Assembly: GCA_031277235.1 (NCBI GenBank) | Contig: JAITMT010000206.1 | Span: 1 to 5,729, forward strand | Length of the DNA: 5,729 nt | Source: Tannerella sp. | GTDB taxonomy: Bacteria > Bacteroidota > Bacteroidia > Bacteroidales > Tannerellaceae | Direction of reading: 5' to 3' | Part shown: one piece after another, positions 1-5,647 of the stretch | Layout of the letters: every line of letters begins with the position of its first letter | How positions within the stretch are numbered: the stretch's first letter is position 1 | Notes under the pieces: generated by a model | What the model saw: the letters and a program-made list of their open reading frames with translations, nothing else | Told to the model about the DNA's origin: nothing | The model's database searches: none | Translations under genes and position numbers: made by a program

Positions 1-1755
1 AAACATAGTCGTGTTTATTTGTGCAATGCCGTTGTTGTTAAACGCATCCTGCGAGGTGGTACTGGCTCTGTAAACGTCGCCTGTCGTATTCTTGTAGCGG
101 TAATTGAGTTGCGACCGTAATTTCAGTCCGCTGATAATATCCCATTCGACGGCAAAGGAATTGACAAAATCCCTTTCGTCGTAGGTGTTTTTAATATCCC
201 GCAGTGCAATTAGCGGATGCCCGAAATCCTGGGGACCGGCGCGAAAATAGTCGCCGTTTTCGTCATAGACAGGCCACAACGGGTTGCGTCCGTATTCCAA
301 TCCGTTGGAAATATTGCGGTCTCCGATGGACAGGACGCTGAACAGCGACAGTTTGACATTGGACAGGAGTTTGTATGACAAATCAATATTGGAATTGAAT
401 TTGCGATAGGAGTCTTTTTTGTAGATTCCTTCGTCGTCCCAGTATCCGGCGTTGAGGTTGAAGGAGGAGCGATCGTTGGCGCTGTTGATAGCCACCGTAG
501 TGCTGTTGACGATGGGCGTTCTCAGGGATAAATCCACCCAGTCGGTATTAGCCCATTGTCCCGATTGAATTTCCATCAATGAAGGATAGTAAATACCGCC
601 GATGGTCTGTCCGATGTAGGGCGGCGTAAGTCCCGCGTTGATTTGCTCTTCGTTGGCAACTTGCGCCATCAGCATCGGATCGTACCATACATCTACCTTG
701 TCTGTCAATTGACTGACAACGGTTTGGTGTTTCACCTGTACGGTCGTAATTCCCTTTCCGGCTGTTTTGGTTGTTATCAAAATGACGCCGTTGGCGCCTC
801 GCGAGCCGTAGATTGCCGATGCCGACGCATCTTTCAGCACTTCAATGGATTCGATGTTTGCCGGATTGATTTGCGAAAGGTTACCGGCGTCGCCCAGCGG
901 AAATCCGTTAAGCACGATCAACGGCGTATTGGAGCCGCGAAGCGAACTGTTGCCGCGGATTCTGATTATCGCTCCTGAAGCGGGGTCTTGCGAAGGATTC
1001 ATCACTTGCAATCCCGCCGCCCGCCCTTGCAGCAAACCTTCGATCGAATTGGCGGGAATATCGTTGATCGCCCGCATTTTGACGGAGGCTACCGACCCCG
1101 TGAGGTCGCTTTTCTTTTGTGTTCCGTAACCGATAACCACCACTTCTTCCAATGTTTTCAAATCTTCTTCCAGGACAACATTGACGGATGATTGGTTGGT
1201 AATGCCGACTTCCTGGGGCAGGAATCCGAGATAAGTAACCAGAAGCGTGCCGCCGTCTCCGGGAACATCAATCGAAAAATTGCCCTCCGTGTCGGTAAGC
1301 CCTCCGAAGCCGGTTCCCTTGATGGAAACGCTTGCGCCGATGATTCCTTCTCCTTTCGCGTCCGTAATCGTTCCCGAAACGGTTTTTTGTGTTGCAGACG
1401 GTTGCTGCGTAACAGACTGTTGTTTCTGTTTGCTGCTGATGGTAATGTTTTTGCCCTGTTTCGAGAACGAAAGATTTTTACCGGAGAAAGCCTGTGTGAG
1501 CACCTGCTCCACGGTAGCATTTTTAATATCCACACTGACAGTAATTTCCGATATTTCCTTGTCGGCGATGAAGAAGGAATACGGATATTTCGCACCCAAT
1601 TTCTTTACCAACTCGGTAATTTTCACTTTGTTGAGTAGAATATCTTTCCTTACTTCGTTTTGGGCGATTGCCGTGCCTGTAAACGACAGTCCCAACAACA
1701 GAAATACTACTTTTAACAGATAAAATTTTAAAAACCGCATGTTTCTCATTTGCAT
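1..1755 (-). CDS. SusC-like TonB-dependent transducer with STN domain (partial, C-terminus off window)
   Basis: Outer-membrane active transporter of the SusC/RagA type, importing a glycan, peptide or other ligand with TonB energy; the ligand is not predictable. The frame is open from 1755 to base 1, about 585 residues of a family usually near 1,000-1,150, so most of the barrel is missing. In order: signal peptide (hydrophobic ~12-26, AIA/Q cleavage near 31/32); STN domain ~40-108; carboxypeptidase-regulatory-like beta domain ~125-195 (VSGTITDAKG start); TonB-box-like LEEVVVIGYG at 202-211; plug ~215-330 with IRIRGNSSLRG and YGSRGANGVILITT; then barrel strands. The STN domain marks a receptor that signals to a FecR protein, and a fecR gene lies 57 bases upstream. 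ATG codons at 1755, 1749 and 1740 are in frame; I chose 1755 because an A/T-rich AAAAATAAT leader abuts it. The cut is the window edge; no frameshift is seen. Confidence 0.95.
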   Translation of the reverse strand, partial: MQMRNMRFLKFYLLKVVFLLLGLSFTGTAIAQNEVRKDILLNKVKITELVKKLGAKYPYSFFIADKEISEITVSVDIKNATVEQVLTQAFSGKNLSFSKQGKNITISSKQKQQSVTQQPSATQKTVSGTITDAKGEGIIGASVSIKGTGFGGLTDTEGNFSIDVPGDGGTLLVTYLGFLPQEVGITNQSSVNVVLEEDLKTLEEVVVIGYGTQKKSDLTGSVASVKMRAINDIPANSIEGLLQGRAAGLQVMNPSQDPASGAIIRIRGNSSLRGSNTPLIVLNGFPLGDAGNLSQINPANIESIEVLKDASASAIYGSRGANGVILITTKTAGKGITTVQVKHQTVVSQLTDKVDVWYDPMLMAQVANEEQINAGLTPPYIGQTIGGIYYPSLMEIQSGQWANTDWVDLSLRTPIVNSTTVAINSANDRSSFNLNAGYWDDEGIYKKDSYRKFNSNIDLSYKLLSNVKLSLFSVLSIGDRNISNGLEYGRNPLWPVYDENGDYFRAGPQDFGHPLIALRDIKNTYDERDFVNSFAVEWDIISGLKLRSQLNYRYKNTTGDVYRASTTSQDAFNNNGIAQINTTMF

Positions 1756-1782
1756 ATTATTTTTAGAATGAATAATGTTGCG

Positions 1783-1809
1783 CCGGTTTGTCCGTGCAAA
1801 ACTCACCGG
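1783..1809. other. Small GC-rich inverted repeat between fecR and the susC-like gene
   Basis: CCGGT (1783-1787) and ACCGG (1805-1809) are perfect inverted copies with a 17-base loop, in the 57-base gap between the fecR stop and the receptor start. No T-run follows on the minus strand, so this is not a classical terminator. It might be an attenuating or processing hairpin, or part of a regulator site for the receptor. I recognise no TTTG / TAnnTTTG promoter in this gap. Confidence 0.3.
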
Positions 1810-1812
1810 GGC

Positions 1813-2793
1813 TCATTGTTCCGATTCGTTTATCTTTTGAATAATCATTTTCTCCTCTCCTGTTTCTTCAATGTTAAATTTCAGTTCGTCCTGCAACGCT
1901 GCCAGAATTTCCTGTAAGGGTCTGTCAATCAGGAACGATGTTGTGATGCGTTTCGTCGCGATTTCGGGATAATCCATTTCGATGCGAACGCCGTAGATGT
2001 GTTCCAGTTTTTTCAGCAAGTCGCCGAAGGCGATGTCCCGATAGAAATATCTGCCCTCCGTCCAGGCTGTATTAAACTGTAAATCTGTTATTTGCTTTTC
2101 AAATTCACGGGTTTCGGTATGATATACGATTTCTTCCTCCGGTCGGAGCAGATTGTCGCATCCCTCAGCCTTGAACCGTACCGAACCTTCGACGAGCGCT
2201 ACCGTAACCTGCTTTTCGGATTCGTCGGAGAGTACGTTAAAACTTGTTCCAAGTACCCGTATTTCAGCGCCTTGCGTATGAACCGAAAACGGTTTGCTTT
2301 TGTCTTTTTGCACTTCAAAATAGGCTTCGCCCGTTAAATCCACTTTTCTGTTTTTCCTGCCGAAAGCCGAGGTAAAAGTTACGGAACTGTTTTTGTTCAG
2401 CTTGATTTTCGTTCCGTCCTGCAAAACATAGTCGGCGATGGCGTTTTGAGTGGCATAGGTGTATGTATTCTGTTGATTGACTGTATGATAATAGAATGCT
2501 CCGCCGACAATCGCCAGCAAAATAACGGCAGCGGCGCGATAAAATTTAAGTGCAAAATCGCGTCTGCTATGGTTGATTTTATCGGTTTTAACGCCTTCCA
2601 AAATCCTTTTTTGCGTCTCTGCGGACAGCGTTTCATCCACTTCTACGTCCGCATCCCAGTATTCGCGGATACGGTCGTAGAGCGACGCATCCGTTTCACT
2701 GTCGCGCAGCATCTCGCGGAGCAGTTGTTTTTCCTGCTCATCCGCCTCGCCCGACAGCGTTTTTGAAACCAGAAAAGAAAAATCTTTTTCCAT
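1813..2793 (-). CDS. FecR-family anti-sigma factor with DUF4974-like C-terminal domain
   Basis: Single-pass inner-membrane regulator that binds an ECF sigma factor in the cytoplasm and senses the transporter's STN domain in the periplasm. The 326-residue product is normal for Bacteroidota FecR proteins. Residues 1-80 are a charged cytoplasmic region, with MEKDFSFLVSKTLSGEA followed by an acidic helix typical of these sigma-binding ends. A membrane helix spans ~86-103. The FecR domain is ~115-210, with YVLQDGTKIKLNKNSSVTF, the GEAYFEV motif near 155-161 and LGTSFNV at 181-187. The C-terminal DUF4974-like region is ~248-320 (FGDLLKKLEHIYGVRI). The frame stays open upstream to 2925, but I start at the ATG at 2793: MEKDFSF is a typical beginning, AAAAAAATA abuts it, and the extra 44 codons translate a repeat array. 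It sits directly upstream of the receptor. Its presumed sigma factor (3603-4130) is separated from it by hicAB. Confidence 0.93.
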   Translation of the reverse strand: MEKDFSFLVSKTLSGEADEQEKQLLREMLRDSETDASLYDRIREYWDADVEVDETLSAETQKRILEGVKTDKINHSRRDFALKFYRAAAVILLAIVGGAFYYHTVNQQNTYTYATQNAIADYVLQDGTKIKLNKNSSVTFTSAFGRKNRKVDLTGEAYFEVQKDKSKPFSVHTQGAEIRVLGTSFNVLSDESEKQVTVALVEGSVRFKAEGCDNLLRPEEEIVYHTETREFEKQITDLQFNTAWTEGRYFYRDIAFGDLLKKLEHIYGVRIEMDYPEIATKRITTSFLIDRPLQEILAALQDELKFNIEETGEEKMIIQKINESEQ

Positions 2794-2806
2794 TATTTTT
2801 TTGTAT

Positions 2807-2884
2807 GAACGGGTGAACGGTAGAACGTATAAACGGTTTTCCCTGCTCCCGTTTACCCGTGTTCCCGTTGATCCCTTTACCCCT
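2807..2884. repeat. Degenerate 7-9 nt tandem repeat array in two inverted halves, upstream of fecR
   Basis: On the plus strand the left half has units GAACGGG, TGAACGG, TAGAACG and TATAAACGG (2807-2836). After a TTTT break, the right half has the opposite sense: CCCTGCT, CCCGTTTA, CCCGTGTT, CCCGTTGAT, CCCTTTA and CCCC (2841-2884). The two halves can pair; the best perfect stem is TAAACGG (2830-2836) with CCGTTTA (2849-2855) around a 12-base loop. If fecR is transcribed from further upstream, the array lies in its 5' leader and could fold. There are no conserved spacers, so it is not CRISPR. It resembles the short degenerate intergenic repeats I recall from Bacteroidota genomes; its function is unknown. 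Confidence 0.7.
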
Positions 2885-2939
2885 AAAGACGTCGTTTTTT
2901 TGAAAAACCCCCATTGTTGATACAAAAAGATTTAAAAGT

Positions 2940-2970
2940 TTTGCAAATACTAACTAAATAGTTATCTTTG
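2940..2970 (+). promoter_or_regulatory. Bacteroidota-type promoter for hicAB
   Basis: A -33-like TTTGC at 2940-2944 and a perfect TAnnTTTG -7 box (TATCTTTG) at 2963-2970 are separated by 18 bases, which matches the primary sigma-ABfr consensus. Transcription would start a few bases after 2975, giving a short leader to the hicA ATG at 2996. Confidence 0.8.
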
Positions 2971-2972
2971 CA
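2942..2972. promoter_or_regulatory. Candidate HicB operator: concentric inverted repeats over the hicAB promoter
   Basis: The core TAACTA-AA-TAGTTA (2951-2964) is two perfect 6-base inverted arms around AA. It fills the promoter spacer and covers the TA of the -7 box. An outer pair, TGCAAA (2942-2947) and TTTGCA (2967-2972), is nearly concentric, offset by half a base, and includes parts of both promoter boxes. HicB antitoxins with a C-terminal helix-turn-helix are known to repress their own promoter through palindromes, so occupancy here would block RNA polymerase. The operator role is inferred; the symmetry is directly visible. Confidence 0.6.
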
Positions 2973-2995
2973 GCGTAATTTTTAGAAACAGTTCC

Positions 2996-3184
2996 ATGAA
3001 ATCATCCGAATTTCACCGGCAAATTGCAAGGAGCAAACGAAAGAAATGGCGCTACGTAGCGGCAGAAGGCAGCCATTATATATACGAAGATGATAATGGA
3101 AGAAGGTATTCCGTGCCGTATCATGGTTCCAAGGAAATACCGGAGCCGCTGCGTCGCAAAATTATAAAAGATATGGAAATTTAA
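2996..3184 (+). CDS. hicA: HicA-family mRNA interferase toxin
   Basis: Small toxin that cleaves mRNA or blocks translation when not bound by HicB. The 62-residue length and the double-stranded-RNA-binding-like fold expected for HicA both fit. MKSSEF opens the protein as in many family members. The catalytic histidine is in the GSHYIYE motif (H27), and the second family signature VPYHGSKEIP is at 40-49, followed by a final helix (LRRKIIKDMEI). The N-terminal helix is basic (RSKRKKWR). No key residue is missing, so it should be active. It is the first gene of its unit, 12 bases ahead of hicB, with its own promoter at 2940-2970. Both genes run opposite to every other gene in the window, which suggests the pair was inserted into the sigma/fecR locus. 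Confidence 0.93.
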   Translation: MKSSEFHRQIARSKRKKWRYVAAEGSHYIYEDDNGRRYSVPYHGSKEIPEPLRRKIIKDMEI

Positions 3185-3196
3185 AAACAAAAAAAT

Positions 3197-3592
3197 ATGA
3201 ACAAGTTGACAATTACCATTGCAAAAGGTGAACAGGCATACGGAGCATGGATAGACAGCATTCCGGGCATATACGGTCAAGGCGATACTGTCGAAGAGGC
3301 AAAAAGAGAGTTGAACGAAGGATTAAATCTGTTCATCAAGCACAACAAGGAGATTCCTGATATATTACGCGGTGATTACGAAACGGAATATCAATATGAT
3401 GTGCCCTCGTTTTTAGAGTACTATTCCGGTATTTTTTCCAAGTCGGCGATGGAACGGCTTACCGGTGTGAATCAGAAACAACTTTTCCATTATGTGTCGG
3501 GGCGAAGCAAGCCGAGTAAAAGGACGGTCAAAAAAATTGACAACGCTTTTCGCCGTTTTACAAGCGAGTTGAGTCAGGTACATTTTGTATGA
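3197..3592 (+). CDS. hicB: HicB-family antitoxin and autorepressor with helix-turn-helix
   Basis: Antitoxin that binds HicA, masks its active site and represses the operon. The 131-residue product has two parts. Residues ~1-60 form the HicB partial RNase-H-like fold, with KLTITIAKGEQAYGAWIDSIPG, the GQGDTVEEAKRELNEGL helix region, and then IPDILRGD. Residues ~78-125 are a helix-turn-helix (SKSAMERLTGVNQKQLFHYV, then SGRSKPSKRTVKKI). That places it among HicB proteins with an XRE-like rather than a ribbon-helix-helix DNA-binding domain. AAAAAAATAT precedes the ATG. It lies 12 bases after hicA, so the two are co-transcribed; the visible target is the palindrome at 2951-2964. Its stop is only 10 bases from the stop of the convergent sigma gene. 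Confidence 0.92.
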   Translation: MNKLTITIAKGEQAYGAWIDSIPGIYGQGDTVEEAKRELNEGLNLFIKHNKEIPDILRGDYETEYQYDVPSFLEYYSGIFSKSAMERLTGVNQKQLFHYVSGRSKPSKRTVKKIDNAFRRFTSELSQVHFV

Positions 3593-3616
3593 AACAGCGT
3601 TATTAAAGATGTTTCA
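3590..3616. terminator. Possible weak bidirectional hairpin between hicB and the ECF sigma gene
   Basis: TGAAACA (3590-3596) and TGTTTCA (3610-3616) form a perfect 7-bp stem with a 13-base loop. The left arm contains the hicB stop codon, and the stop codon of the convergent sigma gene is in the loop. No good T-run follows on either strand and the stem is AT-rich, so termination is uncertain. It is the only such structure in this 10-base intergenic gap. Confidence 0.3.
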
Positions 3617-4130
3617 ACCTGTCGCGAAGTTTTTCAACGGCTGATGCAACCTGTTTTTCAATGGTTTTGACCGAAACCGACATGATTTCAGCGGCTTCCT
3701 TGTACGTTTTATTCTGTTCGCGCACGAGCATGAAAGCCATTTTGGTGCGTTGCGGCAGTTCGTTGATGGCGGCGTTCAGTTCCCGTACCGTTTCTTCGGA
3801 AATATAGACGGATTCGGGCGTAGTTTCCGTAAAATGGAAAGCGTCAATATTCAGGGAATCAAGGTCTATGCTCTTTTCCTGTTCCCGTCGGAGGTAGTCC
3901 AGCGCCTTGTTTCGCGCGACAATGAAAATATAACCGTCCAAATCCGCGATTTCGGGCAGGGTGTCGCGGTTTTTCCACAGACTGATAAAAACGTCGGACG
4001 ACAGTTCTTCACACGACTCCCGGTCATGGACAAACAGCGAAATAAAGCGCAAAACCCTGTTTCGATAGTTGTTCACCAACCAGCGAAACCAGGTATCAAA
4101 ACCGGCGTTTTCATTCCCATTCTCCATCAT
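3603..4130 (-). CDS. FecI-like ECF sigma factor (Bacteroidota expansion family)
   Basis: Alternative RNA polymerase sigma factor held inactive by a FecR-type protein and expected to drive a transporter operon. The 175-residue protein has just the two ECF domains. Sigma-2 is ~12-84: core-binding CEELSSDVFISLWKNRDTL (40-58), then the promoter-melting and -10 recognition helix DLDGYIFIVARNKALDYLRR (63-82). Sigma-4 is ~118-172: LNAAINELPQRTKMAFMLVRE, then the helix-turn-helix TYKEAAEIMSVSVKTIEKQV. Two adjacent ATGs (4130, 4127) give M-M; either could be used. A promoter lies at 4148-4177. Its natural partners are fecR (1813-2793) and the STN-bearing receptor, the usual sigma-fecR-susC order, but here hicAB lies between sigma and fecR on the other strand. 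The pairing is inferred from order and family. Confidence 0.93.
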   Translation of the reverse strand: MMENGNENAGFDTWFRWLVNNYRNRVLRFISLFVHDRESCEELSSDVFISLWKNRDTLPEIADLDGYIFIVARNKALDYLRREQEKSIDLDSLNIDAFHFTETTPESVYISEETVRELNAAINELPQRTKMAFMLVREQNKTYKEAAEIMSVSVKTIEKQVASAVEKLRDRLKHL

Positions 4131-4147
4131 TCGATTGATTATTGATG

Positions 4148-4177
4148 CAAAAGTACAAACTTTTTTTCATTTGAAAC
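4148..4177 (-). promoter_or_regulatory. Promoter of the FecI-like sigma gene
   Basis: Read on the minus strand, TACTTTTG (4155-4148) matches TAnnTTTG. A partial -33 element, GTTTC (4177-4173), lies 17 bases upstream of it. Transcription would begin near 4141, leaving a leader of about ten bases before the ATG at 4130. Confidence 0.65.
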
Positions 4178-4259
4178 ATTTATTCCCTTTTTTGGACGTT
4201 CCAAGACACGATAACACATATCAATATAGGAGAATACGAAAGATTTTCGCATAAACATC

Positions 4260-4305
4260 GCAGGCAGGCAACACTACGCGGCTCGCCCTGCATTCTTTAC
4301 AGAAT
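4260..4305. other. Small hairpins downstream of the 105-residue membrane protein gene
   Basis: Two structures lie in the 4131-4350 gap. GCAGG occurs twice, overlapping at 4260-4264 and 4264-4268, and can pair with CCTGC at 4287-4291. ATTCT (4292-4296) and AGAAT (4301-4305) form a tight 5-bp hairpin with loop TTAC. Either could end transcripts coming from the sigma operon on the minus strand, but no T-run follows, so the terminator role is a guess. I see no coding sequence in this gap. Confidence 0.3.
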
Positions 4306-4311
4306 CATTAA

Positions 4312-4354
4312 ATAACTGATAACTACACTCTACACACTAAACACTATACACTAC
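4312..4354. repeat. Degenerate 7-nt tandem repeat array overlapping a stop codon
   Basis: Plus-strand units are ATAACTG, ATAACTA, CACTCTA, CACACTA, AACACTAT and ACACTAC, end to end. ACACT recurs at 4325, 4334, 4341 and 4348. Five units are 7 bases and one is 8. The last unit contains the TAG stop (4353-4351, minus strand) of the 105-residue membrane protein gene. The sequence is unrelated to the array at 2807-2884, but unit length and degeneracy are alike. Confidence 0.6.
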
Positions 4355-4668
4355 TCCGTCCCTGCAATCGAATAGCCGATGATTCCGCACGTTGCCAGCA
4401 AACAGAGGTAGGTAACAACGGATGTCAACGACGGCATTTGCTGCTGATTGATGGCTGCAATCAGACTGTCAATCTGTTTGAGGAGAGGCGTAACATCCTG
4501 TATGACAAACATCAGCGCAAGACCGATCATGATAAAAACTCCCATGATGATTTGCGGCAACCGGCTCCTGCGTTCGGGTAATTGCCTGATGACGTGCTCC
4601 GAGAAGCCTTCGTCGGGAACATCAATCTTTTGTTCCGTAAATATTTTCTTAAAATCCTGATCTTTCAT
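4351..4668 (-). CDS. Small two-helix membrane protein, DUF5056-like; candidate anti-sigma factor
   Basis: A 105-residue protein of unproven function. Residues 1-37 are a charged cytoplasmic stretch (MKDQDFKKIFTEQKIDVPDE, then GFSEHVIRQLPERRSR). Membrane helices are ~39-57 (IIMGVFIMIGLALMFVI) and ~82-102 (TSVVTYLCLLATCGIIGYSI), joined by a polar loop containing a short amphipathic stretch and QQQ. The DEGFSEHVIRQLPER segment recalls, from memory, the Bacteroidota DUF5056 family, which accompanies ECF sigma genes. The frame is open to 4716, but I start at the ATG at 4668. From there the gene overlaps the sigma gene end (4649) by 20 bases, the usual coupled arrangement of sigma and anti-sigma genes. 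The short soluble N-terminus before the first helix would suit sigma binding, though no HRD1/zinc anti-sigma motif (HxxxCxxC) is present. The anti-sigma role rests on context alone. Confidence 0.8.
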   Translation of the reverse strand: MKDQDFKKIFTEQKIDVPDEGFSEHVIRQLPERRSRLPQIIMGVFIMIGLALMFVIQDVTPLLKQIDSLIAAINQQQMPSLTSVVTYLCLLATCGIIGYSIAGTE

Positions 4669-5230
4669 TCTTTTTGATATTTGGGGACGAAAGCATTTCG
4701 TCCCTGCGTTGTTCATTTTTGAAATATTTCTCCAATTTTTCCTTTCCGCGGCGCAGATGCGATTTGACCGTGTTTACCGGACAATCCATGATTCTGGAAA
4801 TTCCGACAATGGTCTGGTCTTCCATGAAAAACAGCAGCGCCACGGTGCGTTCTTCCTCCTTGAGAATTTTTAGCGCCTGCGTAAAATCCATCTCGAAATC
4901 CCTGTCGGACGTGTCGTCCGCAATGAAATCGCCGACAATTTCCGCATCCGCGCCGGTTGCGTTTTTTTGCGCACGGACATGGTCGTAGAAAACATTGTAA
5001 GCGATGCGGTACAGCCACGTGGAAAACTGTGCGGCAGCCCGGAATGAACCGATTTTCAGCCACGCTTTCACGAATGTATCCTGCGCCAAGTCCTTGCTTA
5101 ATTCTCTGTCGCCCGTCAGGTTTTGGAAAAGACGCCGTATGGGCGACTGGTAAGCCTCCACTAATTGGCTGAAGGCTTTCCGGTCTCCCAACAGCGATGC
5201 ACGCGATACAAGCGATGCGTCATTTAGCAT
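4649..5230 (-). CDS. ECF sigma factor (RpoE/SigW-like)
   Basis: Sigma-70 family factor of the extracytoplasmic-function class, 193 residues. Sigma-2 covers ~8-88, with AFSQLVEAYQSPIRRLFQNL, the core-binding DLAQDTFVKAWLKIGSFR (47-64) and the -10 helix FSTWLYRIAYNVFYDHVR (69-86). An acidic linker (~95-115, DFIADDTSDRDFEMDF) leads to sigma-4 at ~118-172, with EEERTVALLFFMEDQTIVGI and the helix-turn-helix ISRIMDCPVNTVKSHLRRGK. A short basic tail follows. The frame opens with a GTG at 5236, but the ATG at 5230 is two codons inside it and is the better start. It overlaps the upstream membrane-protein gene by 11 bases and the downstream one by 20, so the three are one coupled unit. It is distinct in sequence from the FecI-like factor at 3603-4130 and has no FecR partner nearby. 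Targets cannot be read from the window. Confidence 0.93.
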   Translation of the reverse strand: MLNDASLVSRASLLGDRKAFSQLVEAYQSPIRRLFQNLTGDRELSKDLAQDTFVKAWLKIGSFRAAAQFSTWLYRIAYNVFYDHVRAQKNATGADAEIVGDFIADDTSDRDFEMDFTQALKILKEEERTVALLFFMEDQTIVGISRIMDCPVNTVKSHLRRGKEKLEKYFKNEQRRDEMLSSPNIKKNERSGF

Positions 5231-5618
5231 CTTCACCGCCGTCTTTTTTCTTTTCGATGAAATGGATAATCACGGAAGCGACTCCTGCCATAAACGGAAC
5301 AAGCCCTGCCGACGCAAACCAGGACAAATTTCCGGCTTCCGGATTCTTTTGAGATATTGCCTTGAAGAATATCCAGAGAAACACCGTTATTCCGATACTG
5401 ATGGAAATTAAGATAATCCCCGCATTCAACGGTTTGTTGAATTTATTGTCATTTTTTTGATCGGCAAAAAGATCTGCCGGCAGAGGTTGCCCCTTTTCAA
5501 GAGATTTGAAATATATATCTGCATCCAACTGGCGACGTTTGTGTTTCTTGTTGTTATCGAGCCACAACACGGCTATGACAAAAACAAACGGAATAATAAT
5601 AACTGCTGTAGGGTAGAT
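5220..5618 (-). CDS. DUF6249-like membrane protein; start codon unclear
   Basis: Small membrane protein of unknown function, resembling from memory the Bacteroidota DUF6249 family found beside ECF sigma genes. The first standard start is a GTG at 5570, giving 116 residues. From it: a basic region (NNKKHKRRQL), the LEKGQPLPADLF segment (24-35) typical of this family, and membrane helices ~48-72 (LNAGIILISISIGITVFLWIFF) and ~83-105, ending KKKDGGEDAK. However, the frame stays open upstream to 5618 and encodes AVIIIPFVFVIAVLWL, a third membrane helix that the GTG start would cut. No ATG, GTG or TTG lies upstream in frame before the TGA at 5619-5621; only ATT or ATC codons do. The given end therefore marks the open limit, not a proven start. 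A non-standard start, a lost base or a degraded start are all possible. It is first in the sigma operon and overlaps the sigma gene by 11 bases. Confidence 0.7.
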   Translation of the reverse strand: MYPTAVIIIPFVFVIAVLWLDNNKKHKRRQLDADIYFKSLEKGQPLPADLFADQKNDNKFNKPLNAGIILISISIGITVFLWIFFKAISQKNPEAGNLSWFASAGLVPFMAGVASVIIHFIEKKKDGGEDAK

Positions 5619-5647
5619 TCAACTACTGAATGCAACTTTTGATTCTG

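Noticed and set aside
643..1723. Several plus-strand and one minus-strand open frames inside the receptor gene
   Set aside because: They overlap a continuous, clearly recognisable SusC-like coding frame and have no recognisable domains; they are shadows.
2092..2766. Open frames on both strands within fecR
   Set aside because: The FecR frame accounts for this DNA; the alternatives are low-quality translations without promoters or family resemblance.
2807..2884. CRISPR array
   Set aside because: Units are only 7-9 bases, degenerate and contiguous with no spacers; no cas genes nearby.
2794..2925. N-terminal extension of the fecR frame by 44 codons
   Set aside because: It translates the repeat array and has no family-like sequence; the ATG at 2793 with an A-rich leader matches normal FecR starts.
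2926..2990. A fecR promoter on the minus strand within the hicAB operator
   Set aside because: The near-symmetric sequence gives TAGTATTTG on the minus strand, but spacing inside the box is one base off and no TTTG -33 element is placed correctly; too weak to annotate.
2926..3602. Transposon or integrative element carrying hicAB
   Set aside because: No transposase, terminal inverted repeats or target-site duplication can be seen around the pair.
4713..5063. 116-residue minus-strand frame within the second sigma gene, rich in C, H and R
   Set aside because: It is an off-frame reading of the sigma gene; cysteine and histidine pairs are not spaced as a zinc-binding motif.
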